64,000 nucleotides of DNA from Nocardia speluncae NBRC 108251 (GTDB lineage Bacteria > Actinomycetota > Actinomycetes > Mycobacteriales > Mycobacteriaceae), in NCBI RefSeq assembly GCF_001613245.1, contig NZ_BDBZ01000036.1, positions 62,001-126,000 of the forward strand. The letters are read 5' to 3'. Position 1 is the first letter of the stretch. Each line of letters opens with the position of its first letter. Below are positions 17,886-26,203 of this stretch, in pieces. The position numbers and the translations under genes were made by a program. The notes below the pieces were generated by a model. The model had not been told where the DNA came from. It did not search any database and saw only the letters and a program-made list of their open reading frames with translations.

Positions 17886-19256
17886 ATGGGAGATATGGTC
17901 CACAACGATCGTTACCGGGAGGGAGCATTCGCTCCCGTGAAAGACGAAGTCACGGCCTATGACCTGCCCGTGACCGGCCGTCTGCCCACCGACCTCGACG
18001 GCCGTTACCTACGGGTCGGGCCCAACCCGCTGGGCATCGAGGTTCCCGATACGCACTTCTGGGCCTTCGGTGCAGGCATGGTGCACGGGGTACGTATCCG
18101 TGGCGGACGGGCCGAGTGGTACCGCAACCGCTGGGTCCGCTCGGCGGAGGTTTCCGGCGCATTGGACAGGATGCGGCGCGGGCTGGAGCCGCCCGCGTTC
18201 CTACCACCCTCCCCGAATATTCACGTGCTCCGTCATGCCGGGAGAACTGTGGCACTGACGGAGGCCGGCGGGCTGCCGCATGAGCTCGGCCACGAACTCG
18301 ACACGCTCGGGGAGTTCCCCTTGGCCGCCACACCGGAAGGATCCAGCGCCAACGCGCATTCGAAGGTCGACCCGCGCACTGGTGACCTGCATTCGGTGGC
18401 GTACGTACTGGGACGTCCCTTCGCACAGTATGTCGTCACCGATTCGGCGGGAGCGATCACCCGGACCGCCGATATAGCGTTGCCCGGTGCTCTGCCGTTC
18501 CTGCACGATTTCGCGCTGTCGGAGAACTTCGTAGTCGTCTTCGACATTCCACTGATCTTCGATATGGATGCGATGCGTTTCCGCTGGGACGCAACGCATC
18601 AGGCTCAGGTGGGCGTACTGCCGCGAGCCGGCGGGCCGGTCCGCTGGTTTCCGGTGGAATCGTATTACCTCAGCCATGTCCTCAACGCCTATGACGACGG
18701 CTCGACCATCACCGTGGACCTGATTGCCGCCGAGGGGCCGGTGGATGTCGCCGACCCCGGTGCCATCGAGCCCAGGCTCGACCGCTGGACGATCGACCTG
18801 CGCACCGGCAGGTTGGACCAGCAGTGCACGGACGACCGCGCCCAGGACTTCCCGCGGGTGAACGACGCCTACGCTTCTCGCCCATATCGCTATGGCTACT
18901 CGGCGGTGAGTCCCGTATATGGTCTGCGGGCCGGCTCCGACGGTCCGCGATCCGGCAAAGCGCCGATCAATGTGCTGATAAAGCACGACCTACTGAGGGG
19001 CACAGCAGAAGAGCACAGGTTCGGGAACGACGCCGCCGTCGGCGAAGCCGCTTTCGCCGCAGACCCGGGCGGCAACCGGAACGAGGACGCCGGCTACCTG
19101 ATGGCCTATGTCGCCGACCCCGATAGAGGCGCCTCGGATCTGGTGATTCTTTCTGCCCAGGACTTCGCCGGGCCGCCCGTGGCCCGGATCCACCTGCCGG
19201 TCCGCGTGCCACTCGGATTCCACGGCAACTGGATTCCGGAGACGACGGCCACCTGA
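17886..19256 (+). CDS. Carotenoid-oxygenase-family dioxygenase
   Basis: A 456-residue non-haem Fe(II) dioxygenase that cleaves conjugated C=C bonds (carotenoids, apocarotenoids or stilbenes). The four iron-binding histidines of the seven-bladed propeller fold are all visible: His158 in SSANAHSK, His207 in PFLHDFALSENF, His264 in YYLSHVLNAY and His446 in GFHGNW. The length is typical for bacterial members. Two in-frame ATGs, 17886 and 17895, are possible; GGAGGG at 17878-17883 fits the second better in spacing. The neighbouring regulator suggests substrate-induced expression. The true substrate is unknown. Confidence 0.9.
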   Translation: MGDMVHNDRYREGAFAPVKDEVTAYDLPVTGRLPTDLDGRYLRVGPNPLGIEVPDTHFWAFGAGMVHGVRIRGGRAEWYRNRWVRSAEVSGALDRMRRGLEPPAFLPPSPNIHVLRHAGRTVALTEAGGLPHELGHELDTLGEFPLAATPEGSSANAHSKVDPRTGDLHSVAYVLGRPFAQYVVTDSAGAITRTADIALPGALPFLHDFALSENFVVVFDIPLIFDMDAMRFRWDATHQAQVGVLPRAGGPVRWFPVESYYLSHVLNAYDDGSTITVDLIAAEGPVDVADPGAIEPRLDRWTIDLRTGRLDQQCTDDRAQDFPRVNDAYASRPYRYGYSAVSPVYGLRAGSDGPRSGKAPINVLIKHDLLRGTAEEHRFGNDAAVGEAAFAADPGGNRNEDAGYLMAYVADPDRGASDLVILSAQDFAGPPVARIHLPVRVPLGFHGNWIPETTAT

Positions 19257-19388
19257 GGCGGCGAGCGGTCCGGAGCCCGGATAGCCGGCCGGGTGATCGC
19301 CGCCGAGTTCGAGGGGAGGACAGTTCGTCCGCTCACCCGGGATCGCGACGAGATACCGCTCACCCCCGTGTTCGCGATGGCGGCCCTG

Positions 19389-19475
19389 CGGTGCTCGACT
19401 ACTTCCGGTCTGCCCACGCTGCGGCTAGGGCATTTCACCTGCGGAATGCCCTGCGGCCGACAGGAAACGCACTGA
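19389..19475 (+). pseudogene. Shrunken copy of the zinc-ribbon gene at 15067-15309
   Basis: This 87-bp stretch matches the 3' half of the zinc-ribbon gene in two blocks. The first block reads from GGTGCTCGACTACTTC to TGCGGCTA; the second covers TGCGGAATGCCCTGCGGCC through the stop codon. The roughly 65 bp between the blocks (after the first CxxC motif) are missing, and a small deletion breaks the frame. With the intact gene it forms direct repeats around the 15310-19388 block. Confidence 0.7.
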
Positions 19476-19478
19476 CCT

Positions 19479-20246
19479 TCACCAAGGCAGGGGTCCGTCC
19501 TCGGCGAAGAATCCGCCGGTCGGCCCGTCCGCGCCGAGAGTGGCCAGACGCACCAGGATCGCGGCGCCCTGGGCCGGTGTCAGGAAACCGGTGTGGTTGT
19601 TGCTGTCGGTATCGACATAGCCGGGCGCCACGGCGTTGACCAGAATGCCCTCTTTGCGCAACTCGTTCGCGTAGTTCACGGTCAGCGCGTTGAGTGCCGT
19701 CTTCGACGGTGAATACGCCGCCGAGGGCAGTAGTCCGGCGAAAGGACCGTCCGGGTCGCCGATGAGGGCCAGTGAGCCGGCGTGGCTGCCGACATTGACG
19801 ATGCGCGGTGCCGGCGACCGCCGCAGCAGCGGGAGGAAGGCGTTGGTCACCGCGATCACGCCGAAGACATTCGTTTCGAATACCGCCCGGACCATATCCA
19901 GATCCACGGTGCTCGGGACCTGGTCATAGGCCTTGTCGGGGTCGACCTGCCGGTAGCCCGTCATCCCGGCATTGTTGACCAGGATGTCCAGATGCCCGAA
20001 CTGTTCCGCTATATGCTCTGCGGCTTCCTGGATGGTGGCCGGATGGGTGACATCCAGGGTTATCGCGTGCGCCTCACCCCCCGATTCGCGGATTGCTGCG
20101 GCAGCCGCCTCGCCGCGTTCCGGATCCCGGGCGCCGATCACGACAGTGCCGCCCTGAGCGGCGAGCAGTTCGGCCGCGCCTCGGCCGATGCCCTTGTTGG
20201 CGCCGGTGATCAATGCGATCGTGCCGGTGGTGCGATGAGTGTTCAC
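19479..20246 (-). CDS. Short-chain dehydrogenase/reductase, ECF41-linked
   Basis: An NAD(P)-dependent SDR of 255 residues from the GTG at 20246 with GAGGA just upstream. It has the cofactor motif TGANKGIGRG, NNAG, and the active-site YSPSK. The longer reading frame upstream covers the promoter and was rejected. A promoter with the ECF41 sigma consensus lies 42-68 bp upstream of the start codon and points at this gene. It is therefore the probable target of the divergent sigma factor, matching the known linkage of ECF41 factors with oxidoreductase genes. Confidence 0.88.
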   Translation of the reverse strand: MNTHRTTGTIALITGANKGIGRGAAELLAAQGGTVVIGARDPERGEAAAAAIRESGGEAHAITLDVTHPATIQEAAEHIAEQFGHLDILVNNAGMTGYRQVDPDKAYDQVPSTVDLDMVRAVFETNVFGVIAVTNAFLPLLRRSPAPRIVNVGSHAGSLALIGDPDGPFAGLLPSAAYSPSKTALNALTVNYANELRKEGILVNAVAPGYVDTDSNNHTGFLTPAQGAAILVRLATLGADGPTGGFFAEDGPLPW

Positions 20247-20287
20247 GGTGTCCTCACTTGTGGTCGCTGTGCGCTGTACGACCACAA

Positions 20288-20314
20288 GACGCGGTGACCC
20301 CTGCCCCTGTGACA
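20288..20314 (-). promoter_or_regulatory. ECF41-type promoter for the SDR gene
   Basis: Read on the minus strand, TGTCACA (20314-20308) is followed after exactly 16 bp by CGTC (20291-20288). This is the published ECF41 consensus (-35 TGTCACA, -10 CGTC) with no mismatch. The predicted transcript would start about 35-40 bp before the SDR start codon. Confidence 0.7.
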
Positions 20315-20349
20315 GCCGTGCCGGTGTGATGTGAACCACTGCCGGTAGA

Positions 20350-20376
20350 TGTCACAGAACGCGATCGGCCGGCGAC
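20350..20376 (+). promoter_or_regulatory. Possible autoregulatory ECF41 promoter for the sigma gene
   Basis: TGTCACA at 20350-20356 is followed 16 bp later by CGAC at 20373-20376, one base from the CGTC consensus. It is positioned 45 bp upstream of the sigma-factor start, which would permit positive autoregulation. Confidence 0.5.
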
Positions 20377-20420
20377 TCGTGTGTGGTCTCCGAATACACG
20401 ATGAACGGACGGGAGTCACC

Positions 20421-21311
20421 ATGAGCGAGCGCACGGACCCGGCCACCGAGGCATTCGTCGCCCACCGCAACCTGCTCTTCACGGTCGCCTACGAAATGCT
20501 GAGTTCGGCCGCCGACGCCGAGGACGTGCTGCAGGAGACCTGGCTGAAATGGGTAGGAGTCGACCTCGGTGAGGTGCGTGACCCGCGCGCGTACCTGGTG
20601 CGGATCACGACCCGCCAGGCGCTGACCCGGCTGCGGATGCTCGGGCGGCGCCGGGAGTCCTACGTCGGCCCGTGGCTACCGGAACCGCTCCTGACAACTC
20701 CCGACGTCGCGGAGGACGTCGAATTGGCCGAGAACCTGTCGATGGCGATGCTGCTGGTACTGGAAACCCTCGCACCCACCGAGCGCGCGGTCTTCGTGCT
20801 GCGCGAAGTGTTCGCTCTGGGGTACGACGAGATCGCCGCTGCCGTGGACAAGACCCCGTCCGCCGTCCGCCAGGTCGCCCACCGGGCGCGCGTCCACGTC
20901 GCCGCCCGCCGGCCCCGCGGAATGGTTTCTCCGGGCGAAACCCGTGATGCGCTCGCAGCCTTCCGGCGCGCGATCGAAACCGGCGATCTACAGGGCCTGT
21001 TGGACCTGCTGGCCCCGGATGTGGTGCTACTGGGGGACGGCGGCGGAGTGAAGGAGGCGGCTCCGCAGCCGATCGTGGGAGCCGGCGCGGTGGCGCGACT
21101 GCTGCGGGTCGGCCTGCCACGGTTCGGCGATACGCTCACGGCCGAACCGGTGCACATCAACGGCTCCCCCGCGCTGATCGTCCGATCCGATGGGCAGATC
21201 GACGATGTCGTGGCGATACGAATCGACAACGGCAGGGTGAGCGGGCTCTACATCGTGCGCAATCCGCAGAAGCTGGCGCGGGTGCAGGAGGAGACCTCGT
21301 TGAGCCGGTGA
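20421..21311 (+). CDS. sigJ: ECF41/SigJ-type RNA polymerase sigma factor
   Basis: A 296-residue extracytoplasmic-function sigma factor. Region 2 is at residues 10-75 (LFTVAYEMLSSAADAEDVLQ, ETWLKWV), region 4 at about 110-165 (LAPTERAVFVLREVFALGYD, EIAAAVDKTPSAVRQVAHRA). A C-terminal SnoaL-like domain follows from about residue 175 (FRRAIETGDLQGLLDLLAPD). ECF41 factors use this domain as an internal regulator instead of an anti-sigma protein, and none is seen nearby. The start was set at the ATG after GGGAGTCACC. It is divergent from its likely target SDR. Confidence 0.9.
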   Translation: MSERTDPATEAFVAHRNLLFTVAYEMLSSAADAEDVLQETWLKWVGVDLGEVRDPRAYLVRITTRQALTRLRMLGRRRESYVGPWLPEPLLTTPDVAEDVELAENLSMAMLLVLETLAPTERAVFVLREVFALGYDEIAAAVDKTPSAVRQVAHRARVHVAARRPRGMVSPGETRDALAAFRRAIETGDLQGLLDLLAPDVVLLGDGGGVKEAAPQPIVGAGAVARLLRVGLPRFGDTLTAEPVHINGSPALIVRSDGQIDDVVAIRIDNGRVSGLYIVRNPQKLARVQEETSLSR

Positions 21312-21408
21312 GTTCCGACAAGCTCCGCGCCCTCCATCTCAGGTCGGCGCCGGGGCCCGGCAAGCCGGAGACACTGCCGAGACCGGCTCCGGCGTCGCGA
21401 CCACCCGA

Positions 21409-21675
21409 TCAGGGGACGATACGACGTTGGGGAGCCGTTCCGCCTGCCACGGTCGCGTTTTCGCCGGCCGGAGGACTCGGCTCGGGCAGCGTGGTGATGG
21501 CGTGTACGGGGCAGTCGAGTAGTGCGCGCGTGACCGCGGGTTCGTCCTGCGGTGCGATGGCCGGGTCGCCGGCGAGCGAGGCATAGCCCCAGTCGTCGAG
21601 CGGGAAGTGTTCGGGGGCGTGTTTGGCGCAGACGCCGAAACCGTCGCAGCGGGTGCGGTCCAGTTTGATCTTCAC
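21409..21675 (-). CDS. Ferredoxin ([3Fe-4S]-type ligand pattern)
   Basis: An 88-residue ferredoxin started at a GTG that overlaps the stop of the upstream flavoprotein (TGTGA). The cluster ligands visible are Cys10, Cys16 and Cys55 in the order C-x5-C...CP, the pattern of actinobacterial [3Fe-4S] or labile [4Fe-4S] ferredoxins that feed cytochromes P450. The C-terminal 25 residues are Pro/Ala-rich. Co-translation with the NuoF-like protein suggests an electron-transfer pair, and the three P450s of this window are candidate acceptors. Confidence 0.87.
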   Translation of the reverse strand: MKIKLDRTRCDGFGVCAKHAPEHFPLDDWGYASLAGDPAIAPQDEPAVTRALLDCPVHAITTLPEPSPPAGENATVAGGTAPQRRIVP

Positions 21676-23000
21676 AGCAGGGCCTCGGTTTCGACGCGGT
21701 AGGGCGCTCGGTCGGTGGCGGTGCCACCCGCGCAGTCCGGGCAGTGGTTGCCGAGATGTGCGGCGACCTCCTGCGGGAAGCGGTCCAGCAGGCTTGCCGC
21801 GGTATTGCAGGCGGCATCGAGGGTGCCGCAGGCGCCGCGACCGCGCAGGACCGTCGACCAGCGGCGCAGGCGCTCGACATCGTCCTCGGCGGCGCGCCCC
21901 TCGGTCAGTGCGGTGGTGGCGGCGGCCATGGCCGCGGTGCCGTTGAAGCAGGAGCCGCACTGGCCGGCGTTCTCCCGGTCGAAATAGTTCAGGACCGCCG
22001 CCGCGACGCCGACCGGGCATTCCTCGGTGAGGAGGGCGAGCGCGCCGCAGCCGAGGCCTGAGCCGGCGCGGCGCAGCGTTTCATGGTCGAGGGTCAGGCC
22101 GGTGAACGTATGGTCGAGCAGGCCCGTGAAGTATCCGCCGACCAGGGCGCCGCGCACCGAATCCGCCGGGATCCCGTGCAGGGCGAGCAGATCGGTGACC
22201 GGCAGACCGTAGGGAAGTTCGTACAGGACAGGTGCCCGGTTCGCGCTGGTGACGGTGGCCAGGAAAGTGCCGGGGGAGAGCGCGGTGCCCGCGGCACGGT
22301 ACGCGTCGGCGCCCCAGCGGTCCAGGAAGGGCAGGTTGGCGAGGGTTTCGACATTGCTGACCAGCGTGGGTAACCCGGCCACACCGGCTTCGTACGGCCG
22401 GGGCGGCTTATCGGTGGGTACGGCGCGACCGCCGTTGATCGCCTGCACCGCGGCAGTTTCCTCACCGGCGACATACCCGGGATCGACCCGGACGACAGCG
22501 AGTTCCGGGCCACCGCGCACCGTGCCGCCGAGTTCGTCGAGCGCCGCCCGCACCGACTGCTCGGCTTCCGGATCCGATACGTAGAGGTAGCCGCGCCGGG
22601 CGCTCACCAGCGCGGCGGCCAGCCGCAGTCCGTCGAGCACCAGATGCGGGCGGTTGCGCAGCAGCCAGCGATCCTTGAAGGAAGCGGGCTCGCCCTCCTC
22701 GCCATTGGCGACGACAACGGTTTCCGGCCGGCCGGCGGGCGCGCCGGCACCGGCCGGGCTTCCGGCACGCACACTGTTCACCTTCACCGCAAACGGGAAC
22801 CCGGCGCCGCCGCGCCCCCGCAACCCGCTGCGTTCGACGGCATCGGCCAGCGCGGTGACCGCCCCGGTCGGCCGGTAACCGCCGCCGTCGCGGTACTCGT
22901 AGGCGGTCTCGACCCCGCCGCCGAGCCGCAGGAGTCGCGGTTCGCTACCGGGGTACGGAACCACCGTCAGGTCCCCGGCCGATGAGAAGGTGTGCTGCAT
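21672..23000 (-). CDS. NuoF-like FMN/NADH-binding oxidoreductase
   Basis: A 442-residue protein related to the 51-kDa NADH-binding subunit of complex I, acting here as a stand-alone soluble diaphorase. The NADH loop RGRGGAGFPFAVK is at about 61-73, FMN-site NGEEGEPASFKDR near 98-110, and an SLBB-like region follows. In the iron-sulfur region CGSCFNG has only two of the three clustered cysteines of the usual CxxCxxC, with further Cys in ACGTLDAAC and in a C-terminal CPDC motif. The ATG at 23000 was chosen because the open frame beyond it enters the intergenic region. It is predicted to pass electrons from NADH to the overlapping ferredoxin. Confidence 0.85.
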   Translation of the reverse strand: MQHTFSSAGDLTVVPYPGSEPRLLRLGGGVETAYEYRDGGGYRPTGAVTALADAVERSGLRGRGGAGFPFAVKVNSVRAGSPAGAGAPAGRPETVVVANGEEGEPASFKDRWLLRNRPHLVLDGLRLAAALVSARRGYLYVSDPEAEQSVRAALDELGGTVRGGPELAVVRVDPGYVAGEETAAVQAINGGRAVPTDKPPRPYEAGVAGLPTLVSNVETLANLPFLDRWGADAYRAAGTALSPGTFLATVTSANRAPVLYELPYGLPVTDLLALHGIPADSVRGALVGGYFTGLLDHTFTGLTLDHETLRRAGSGLGCGALALLTEECPVGVAAAVLNYFDRENAGQCGSCFNGTAAMAAATTALTEGRAAEDDVERLRRWSTVLRGRGACGTLDAACNTAASLLDRFPQEVAAHLGNHCPDCAGGTATDRAPYRVETEALL

Positions 23001-23068
23001 AGTGCCTCCTGAATGGACGCGGCACCGGGCCGCTCTATCGTGCCTACGGCCGCATTCGCTGCGCCTGT

Positions 23069-23116
23069 GCGCGTACGGATCGGTGGTGTCGAGGACTGGG
23101 CCGCGCCCGTACGCGC
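23069..23116. promoter_or_regulatory. Inverted repeat between divergent NuoF-like and unknown genes
   Basis: GCGCGTACGG (23069-23078) and CCGTACGCGC (23107-23116) are perfect 10-bp inverted copies 28 bp apart, each with a CGTACG core. The spacing puts two operator units on one DNA face in the shared promoter region. The regulator is not identifiable. Confidence 0.5.
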
Positions 23117-23133
23117 CGGTTAGGCTCGTCGGC

Positions 23134-23607
23134 ATGCGAACTGCGGTGTTGCGGGTGAATATTGATCCGGCCGGTGAGCTCACCGGCGAATCGCTGGCCC
23201 GCGGTGTGGAGGAGCTGGCCGCCGCGCTCGCCGGATCCGGCGGCGAAGTTCTGGAGAAGGATCTCGGCGCGGCCCCGCGGACCCGGCGCGAGGTGCAGGT
23301 GTTGCTCGATACCGCGGACGCGCAAGCGGATACGGCGCGGGTGATCGAAATCTGCGCTCGGGTGTTCGGTACCGAACCGGTTGCGGGTGTCGTCACCTAT
23401 GTCAGTCGCGGGACCGATGCCGACGCGTACGGGGTGCTGGCCGGGTTCGGGCTCACCGGAGAGGTCGTGCGGCTGCCGGGGACCGACGGCTACGACATCC
23501 TGCAGGTGCGTGTGCGTGAGGCCGATCTCGAGCGAGTACCGGAGAGCCGGATCCACACCGCGCTCGAGGCCTCGACCAATTGCGAGGTCCGGATCAGCAC
23601 GGTGTGA
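23134..23607 (+). CDS. Conserved hypothetical protein beside the NuoF-like gene
   Basis: I do not recognise this 157-residue protein. It is soluble, alpha/beta in character, with conserved-looking segments RREVQVLLD, AGVVTYVSRGTDADAYG and RVPESRIHTALEASTNCEVRI. The start is an ATG used in preference to a long upstream extension that crosses the promoter. Divergence from the NuoF-like/ferredoxin pair, with an inverted repeat in between, suggests shared control. Confidence 0.7.
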   Translation: MRTAVLRVNIDPAGELTGESLARGVEELAAALAGSGGEVLEKDLGAAPRTRREVQVLLDTADAQADTARVIEICARVFGTEPVAGVVTYVSRGTDADAYGVLAGFGLTGEVVRLPGTDGYDILQVRVREADLERVPESRIHTALEASTNCEVRISTV

Positions 23608-23624
23608 CGCCGCGGGGCGCCCGG

Positions 23625-24494
23625 TCATCGGTCGCCCAGGAATTTCAGGATCTCCGGGGCGGCCAGCACCCAGGTGTCGAACATGTTGTAATGCTGCGCC
23701 CGGCCCTGCGCGCGGTCCTCCATGGCGCGTTCCCACGCGTCCTCGGGCCACGGCGGGTCGATCAGCCGCGACCCTTCGATCAGGCAGTGCACCTCGAGCG
23801 AGGTGCGTTTCGGATGGTCCATATCCTTTGCGCCACCGCGGATGATCAGCGTGGGGACCTGGATCCGTTCGAACATCTCGTCGTCCACCCCGGGGATCGT
23901 CTGACCCGGTTTCGGTACGTAGGCGTTGAGCCAGCGCAGTGAGAGTTTCACGAACTCGTCGGCGTCCAGGGCGCGCAACCGCTGCTCGTTGTCCGGGTTC
24001 TCCGCGATCAGCTCCCGCCATTCCTTCATCCGCAGCAGGCCCTCGGTTCCGAGGGCCCGCACGGTTTGCAGGCTGGGCAGGACGTAATAGGCGCCGAGGT
24101 TGAAGGTGCCGTAGACGCCGCCGACGATATTCCACAGCACCAGATCGGTGACGAGCTCCGGGTACAGCATCGTGGTGAGCATCGAATCCCGCGCCCCACC
24201 CGACCCACCGGCCAGGATCACCGGCCCCGTCCCCAGTTCGGTCAGCAGTCCGTGCAGGGTTTCGGCGCGCATATGCGATTCGGTCTGCCCGTAGAACTGC
24301 ACATCGGAGGCGCCGCAGTTGGGCCGGTCCCACAGCAGCGCCCGGTAGCCGCCGGCGACCAAGCCCTCGGCCAGCGGTCGCAGACCGGGTATCTCCTTGC
24401 CGTACCGGCCACCGGGTGTCAGCACGATGAGATCGCCGGAGTCACCGAGGATCTCGTAGACCACCTTGCCGCCGTTGACCGTTACCGCGGGCAT
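23625..24494 (-). CDS. Alpha/beta hydrolase
   Basis: A 289-residue alpha/beta-hydrolase-fold protein. The nucleophile elbow is GGSGGA (near residue 97), preceded by the LLWDRPNCGASD strand-turn typical of the family. A C-terminal His of the triad is not obvious in a GH motif; the AQHYNMF segment near residue 267 may supply it. It is the last gene of the minus-strand operon that runs down from 29910. Ester, lactone or C-C bond hydrolysis of a pathway intermediate is likely. Confidence 0.82.
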   Translation of the reverse strand: MPAVTVNGGKVVYEILGDSGDLIVLTPGGRYGKEIPGLRPLAEGLVAGGYRALLWDRPNCGASDVQFYGQTESHMRAETLHGLLTELGTGPVILAGGSGGARDSMLTTMLYPELVTDLVLWNIVGGVYGTFNLGAYYVLPSLQTVRALGTEGLLRMKEWRELIAENPDNEQRLRALDADEFVKLSLRWLNAYVPKPGQTIPGVDDEMFERIQVPTLIIRGGAKDMDHPKRTSLEVHCLIEGSRLIDPPWPEDAWERAMEDRAQGRAQHYNMFDTWVLAAPEILKFLGDR

Positions 24495-24587
24495 AGCACA
24501 CTCCTGCCAAGGGTTCGGGGGAGCCGCCCGGGGCGGAAGCTCCCGCGGCCTGCCGTGTGGGCGGCGGGCCGGGATCTGCTGTTCGGG

Positions 24588-25001
24588 TCAGGCGGTGACC
24601 AGTACGTCGTCGCCGAGCACCCGCACCGGGTAGGTGCGGATACTCCATTCGGGTTTCACCGCGGTGGTACCGGTGGCGAGTTCGAAGCCCCACTGATGCC
24701 ACGGGCAGTAGATGAACTCGTTGTCCCGCACCATCACCGAATCACCGGGCACCGATTCGTCCACCACGGTGCGGCCGCGTGCGCGGCCGGAGCACAGTGG
24801 GCCGCCCTCGTGCGGGCAGTAGTTGGCGATGGCGTAGAAGGTGCCGTTGACGTTGTAGACGCCCACCCCGTGTCGCCCGATCGGCACCACTTTCGACGCT
24901 CCGGGCGGGATCTCGTCCACCGTGGCGACGATATGCTCCCGCCCCTGGGCCAGCCGCGGCGAAGCCTCGGGCGGGCTCGGCGAATCGTTTCCGTCCGGCA
25001 T
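24588..25001 (-). CDS. Small Rieske [2Fe-2S] protein
   Basis: A 137-residue Rieske-domain protein with both cluster motifs: CPHEGGP at about residues 62-68 and CPWHQWGF at about 99-106. It lacks a catalytic oxygenase domain, so it is an electron carrier or a stand-alone Rieske component rather than a full oxygenase. The ATG overlaps the stop of the amidohydrolase gene (ATGA), indicating coupled translation. Partners could be a P450 in the operon or the amidohydrolase with which it is coupled. Confidence 0.87.
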   Translation of the reverse strand: MPDGNDSPSPPEASPRLAQGREHIVATVDEIPPGASKVVPIGRHGVGVYNVNGTFYAIANYCPHEGGPLCSGRARGRTVVDESVPGDSVMVRDNEFIYCPWHQWGFELATGTTAVKPEWSIRTYPVRVLGDDVLVTA

Positions 25002-26149
25002 CAGTGCACCCGTACCTGTCCGGGCAGCGCCGGAACGGTTTCCGGCAGGTGGTAGGTCTCGATACCGTTGCGGAACATCACCTTTTCGCGTGCCGCGGGC
25101 GGGAGGTGCTTCACCAGCCAGCGGGGGTCGTCGAAGGTCCAGTGCGGGTAGTCCGAGGAGTACAGCAGGATCTTGTCCGCCTCCATCCATTCGAACGCCC
25201 GGGTGAGTTCTGTCTTGTCTTCCGGGTAGTCCAGCGGCTGGGTGGTGAACTTGATGTGTTCCTTTACGTATTCCGAAGGTTTCCGCTTGATCGACATATA
25301 CGAGCGGCGGGCCGCGTAGACGGCGTCCATCCGCCACATCAGCGGCAGGATCCAGGTGAAGGCGTGTTCCACGAAGACGATGCGCAACGCCGGGAACCGG
25401 TCGAAGACTCCGTCGAAGATCAGGCTCATCACCTGATTCGCGGCGAGCAGCGAATAGGTGACCATGAAATCGTGGTTGTAGCTGGGGAATCCGACCGGCG
25501 GCATGGGCATGGTCTCAAAGGCGCCGCGGCTGAGATGACAGCTCACGGGCAGGTCGTGTTTCACCGCGGTGGCCCAGATCGGGTCGTATCGGGCGTCGCC
25601 CCAGGAGGGGCGCGGCTCGGCTTTGATGAGGATCTGTGCCATATAGGGATGCCCGGCCCAGTGTTCGATCTCGGCGACCGCGGAGTTCGGATCGTCGATC
25701 GCCACGCAGATCGATCCGCGCCAGCGTTGATGCCAGTTGTTGTGCGAATCCAGCCACTGCGCGTCGAGCCAGCCGTTGACTCCGGTCGCCATGGCGGCGG
25801 TGGCCTCGGGCAGGCGGGTCGCCTTCACGCTGGGCTCGAGGATCACGATATCGGATCCGGCGTCCATGATGAGCTGCCGGAAGGCCATATCCGGGTCGCT
25901 ACCGGGGAATTCGCCGTCCGCCGGGAACGTATCGACCCGCATCGCCTTCGAATGTGCATAGTCGGGCGCGTCGTAGACGATGGTGTCGCCTACGCGGTGA
26001 CCGAGAAAGAACGATGTGCGCCACGGCTCCGGTATATGTTCCACCAGATCGCCCCGGCGGGGGACGGGGTGGACATCGGAGTCGACGACGCGTACCGGGA
26101 CCAGTTCTGTGGAAGGAACCCGTGCCCGGTCCTGAGCCATAGTCATCAC
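25001..26149 (-). CDS. Metal-dependent amidohydrolase-family protein (canonical metal site)
   Basis: A 382-residue TIM-barrel protein of the amidohydrolase_2/ACMSD-like group, which hydrolyses or decarboxylates ring-cleavage and aromatic-acid intermediates. Metal-site motifs are complete: DSDVHP (residues 23-28), a barrel SCHLSRG histidine, EHAFTW and SSDYPHW near residue 335. GTG (26149) and ATG (26146) are adjacent start candidates. It is followed by the coupled Rieske gene and preceded by a transposase scar that separates it from its paralogue at 26364. Confidence 0.88.
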   Translation of the reverse strand: MMTMAQDRARVPSTELVPVRVVDSDVHPVPRRGDLVEHIPEPWRTSFFLGHRVGDTIVYDAPDYAHSKAMRVDTFPADGEFPGSDPDMAFRQLIMDAGSDIVILEPSVKATRLPEATAAMATGVNGWLDAQWLDSHNNWHQRWRGSICVAIDDPNSAVAEIEHWAGHPYMAQILIKAEPRPSWGDARYDPIWATAVKHDLPVSCHLSRGAFETMPMPPVGFPSYNHDFMVTYSLLAANQVMSLIFDGVFDRFPALRIVFVEHAFTWILPLMWRMDAVYAARRSYMSIKRKPSEYVKEHIKFTTQPLDYPEDKTELTRAFEWMEADKILLYSSDYPHWTFDDPRWLVKHLPPAAREKVMFRNGIETYHLPETVPALPGQVRVH

Positions 26150-26165
26150 GAACGCTCCGAGGAAG

Positions 26166-26186
26166 CCCCCGCCTTCAGGCGTGGGG
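26166..26186. mobile_element. IS200/IS605-type terminal hairpin
   Basis: CCCCCGCCTTCAGGCGTGGGG folds into a stem with a TTCA loop, the form found at the ends of IS200/IS605 insertion sequences. It lies 17 bp beyond the stop codon of the transposase remnant. Confidence 0.55.
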
Positions 26187-26203
26187 AGGAATCGAAGCGC
26201 CGT

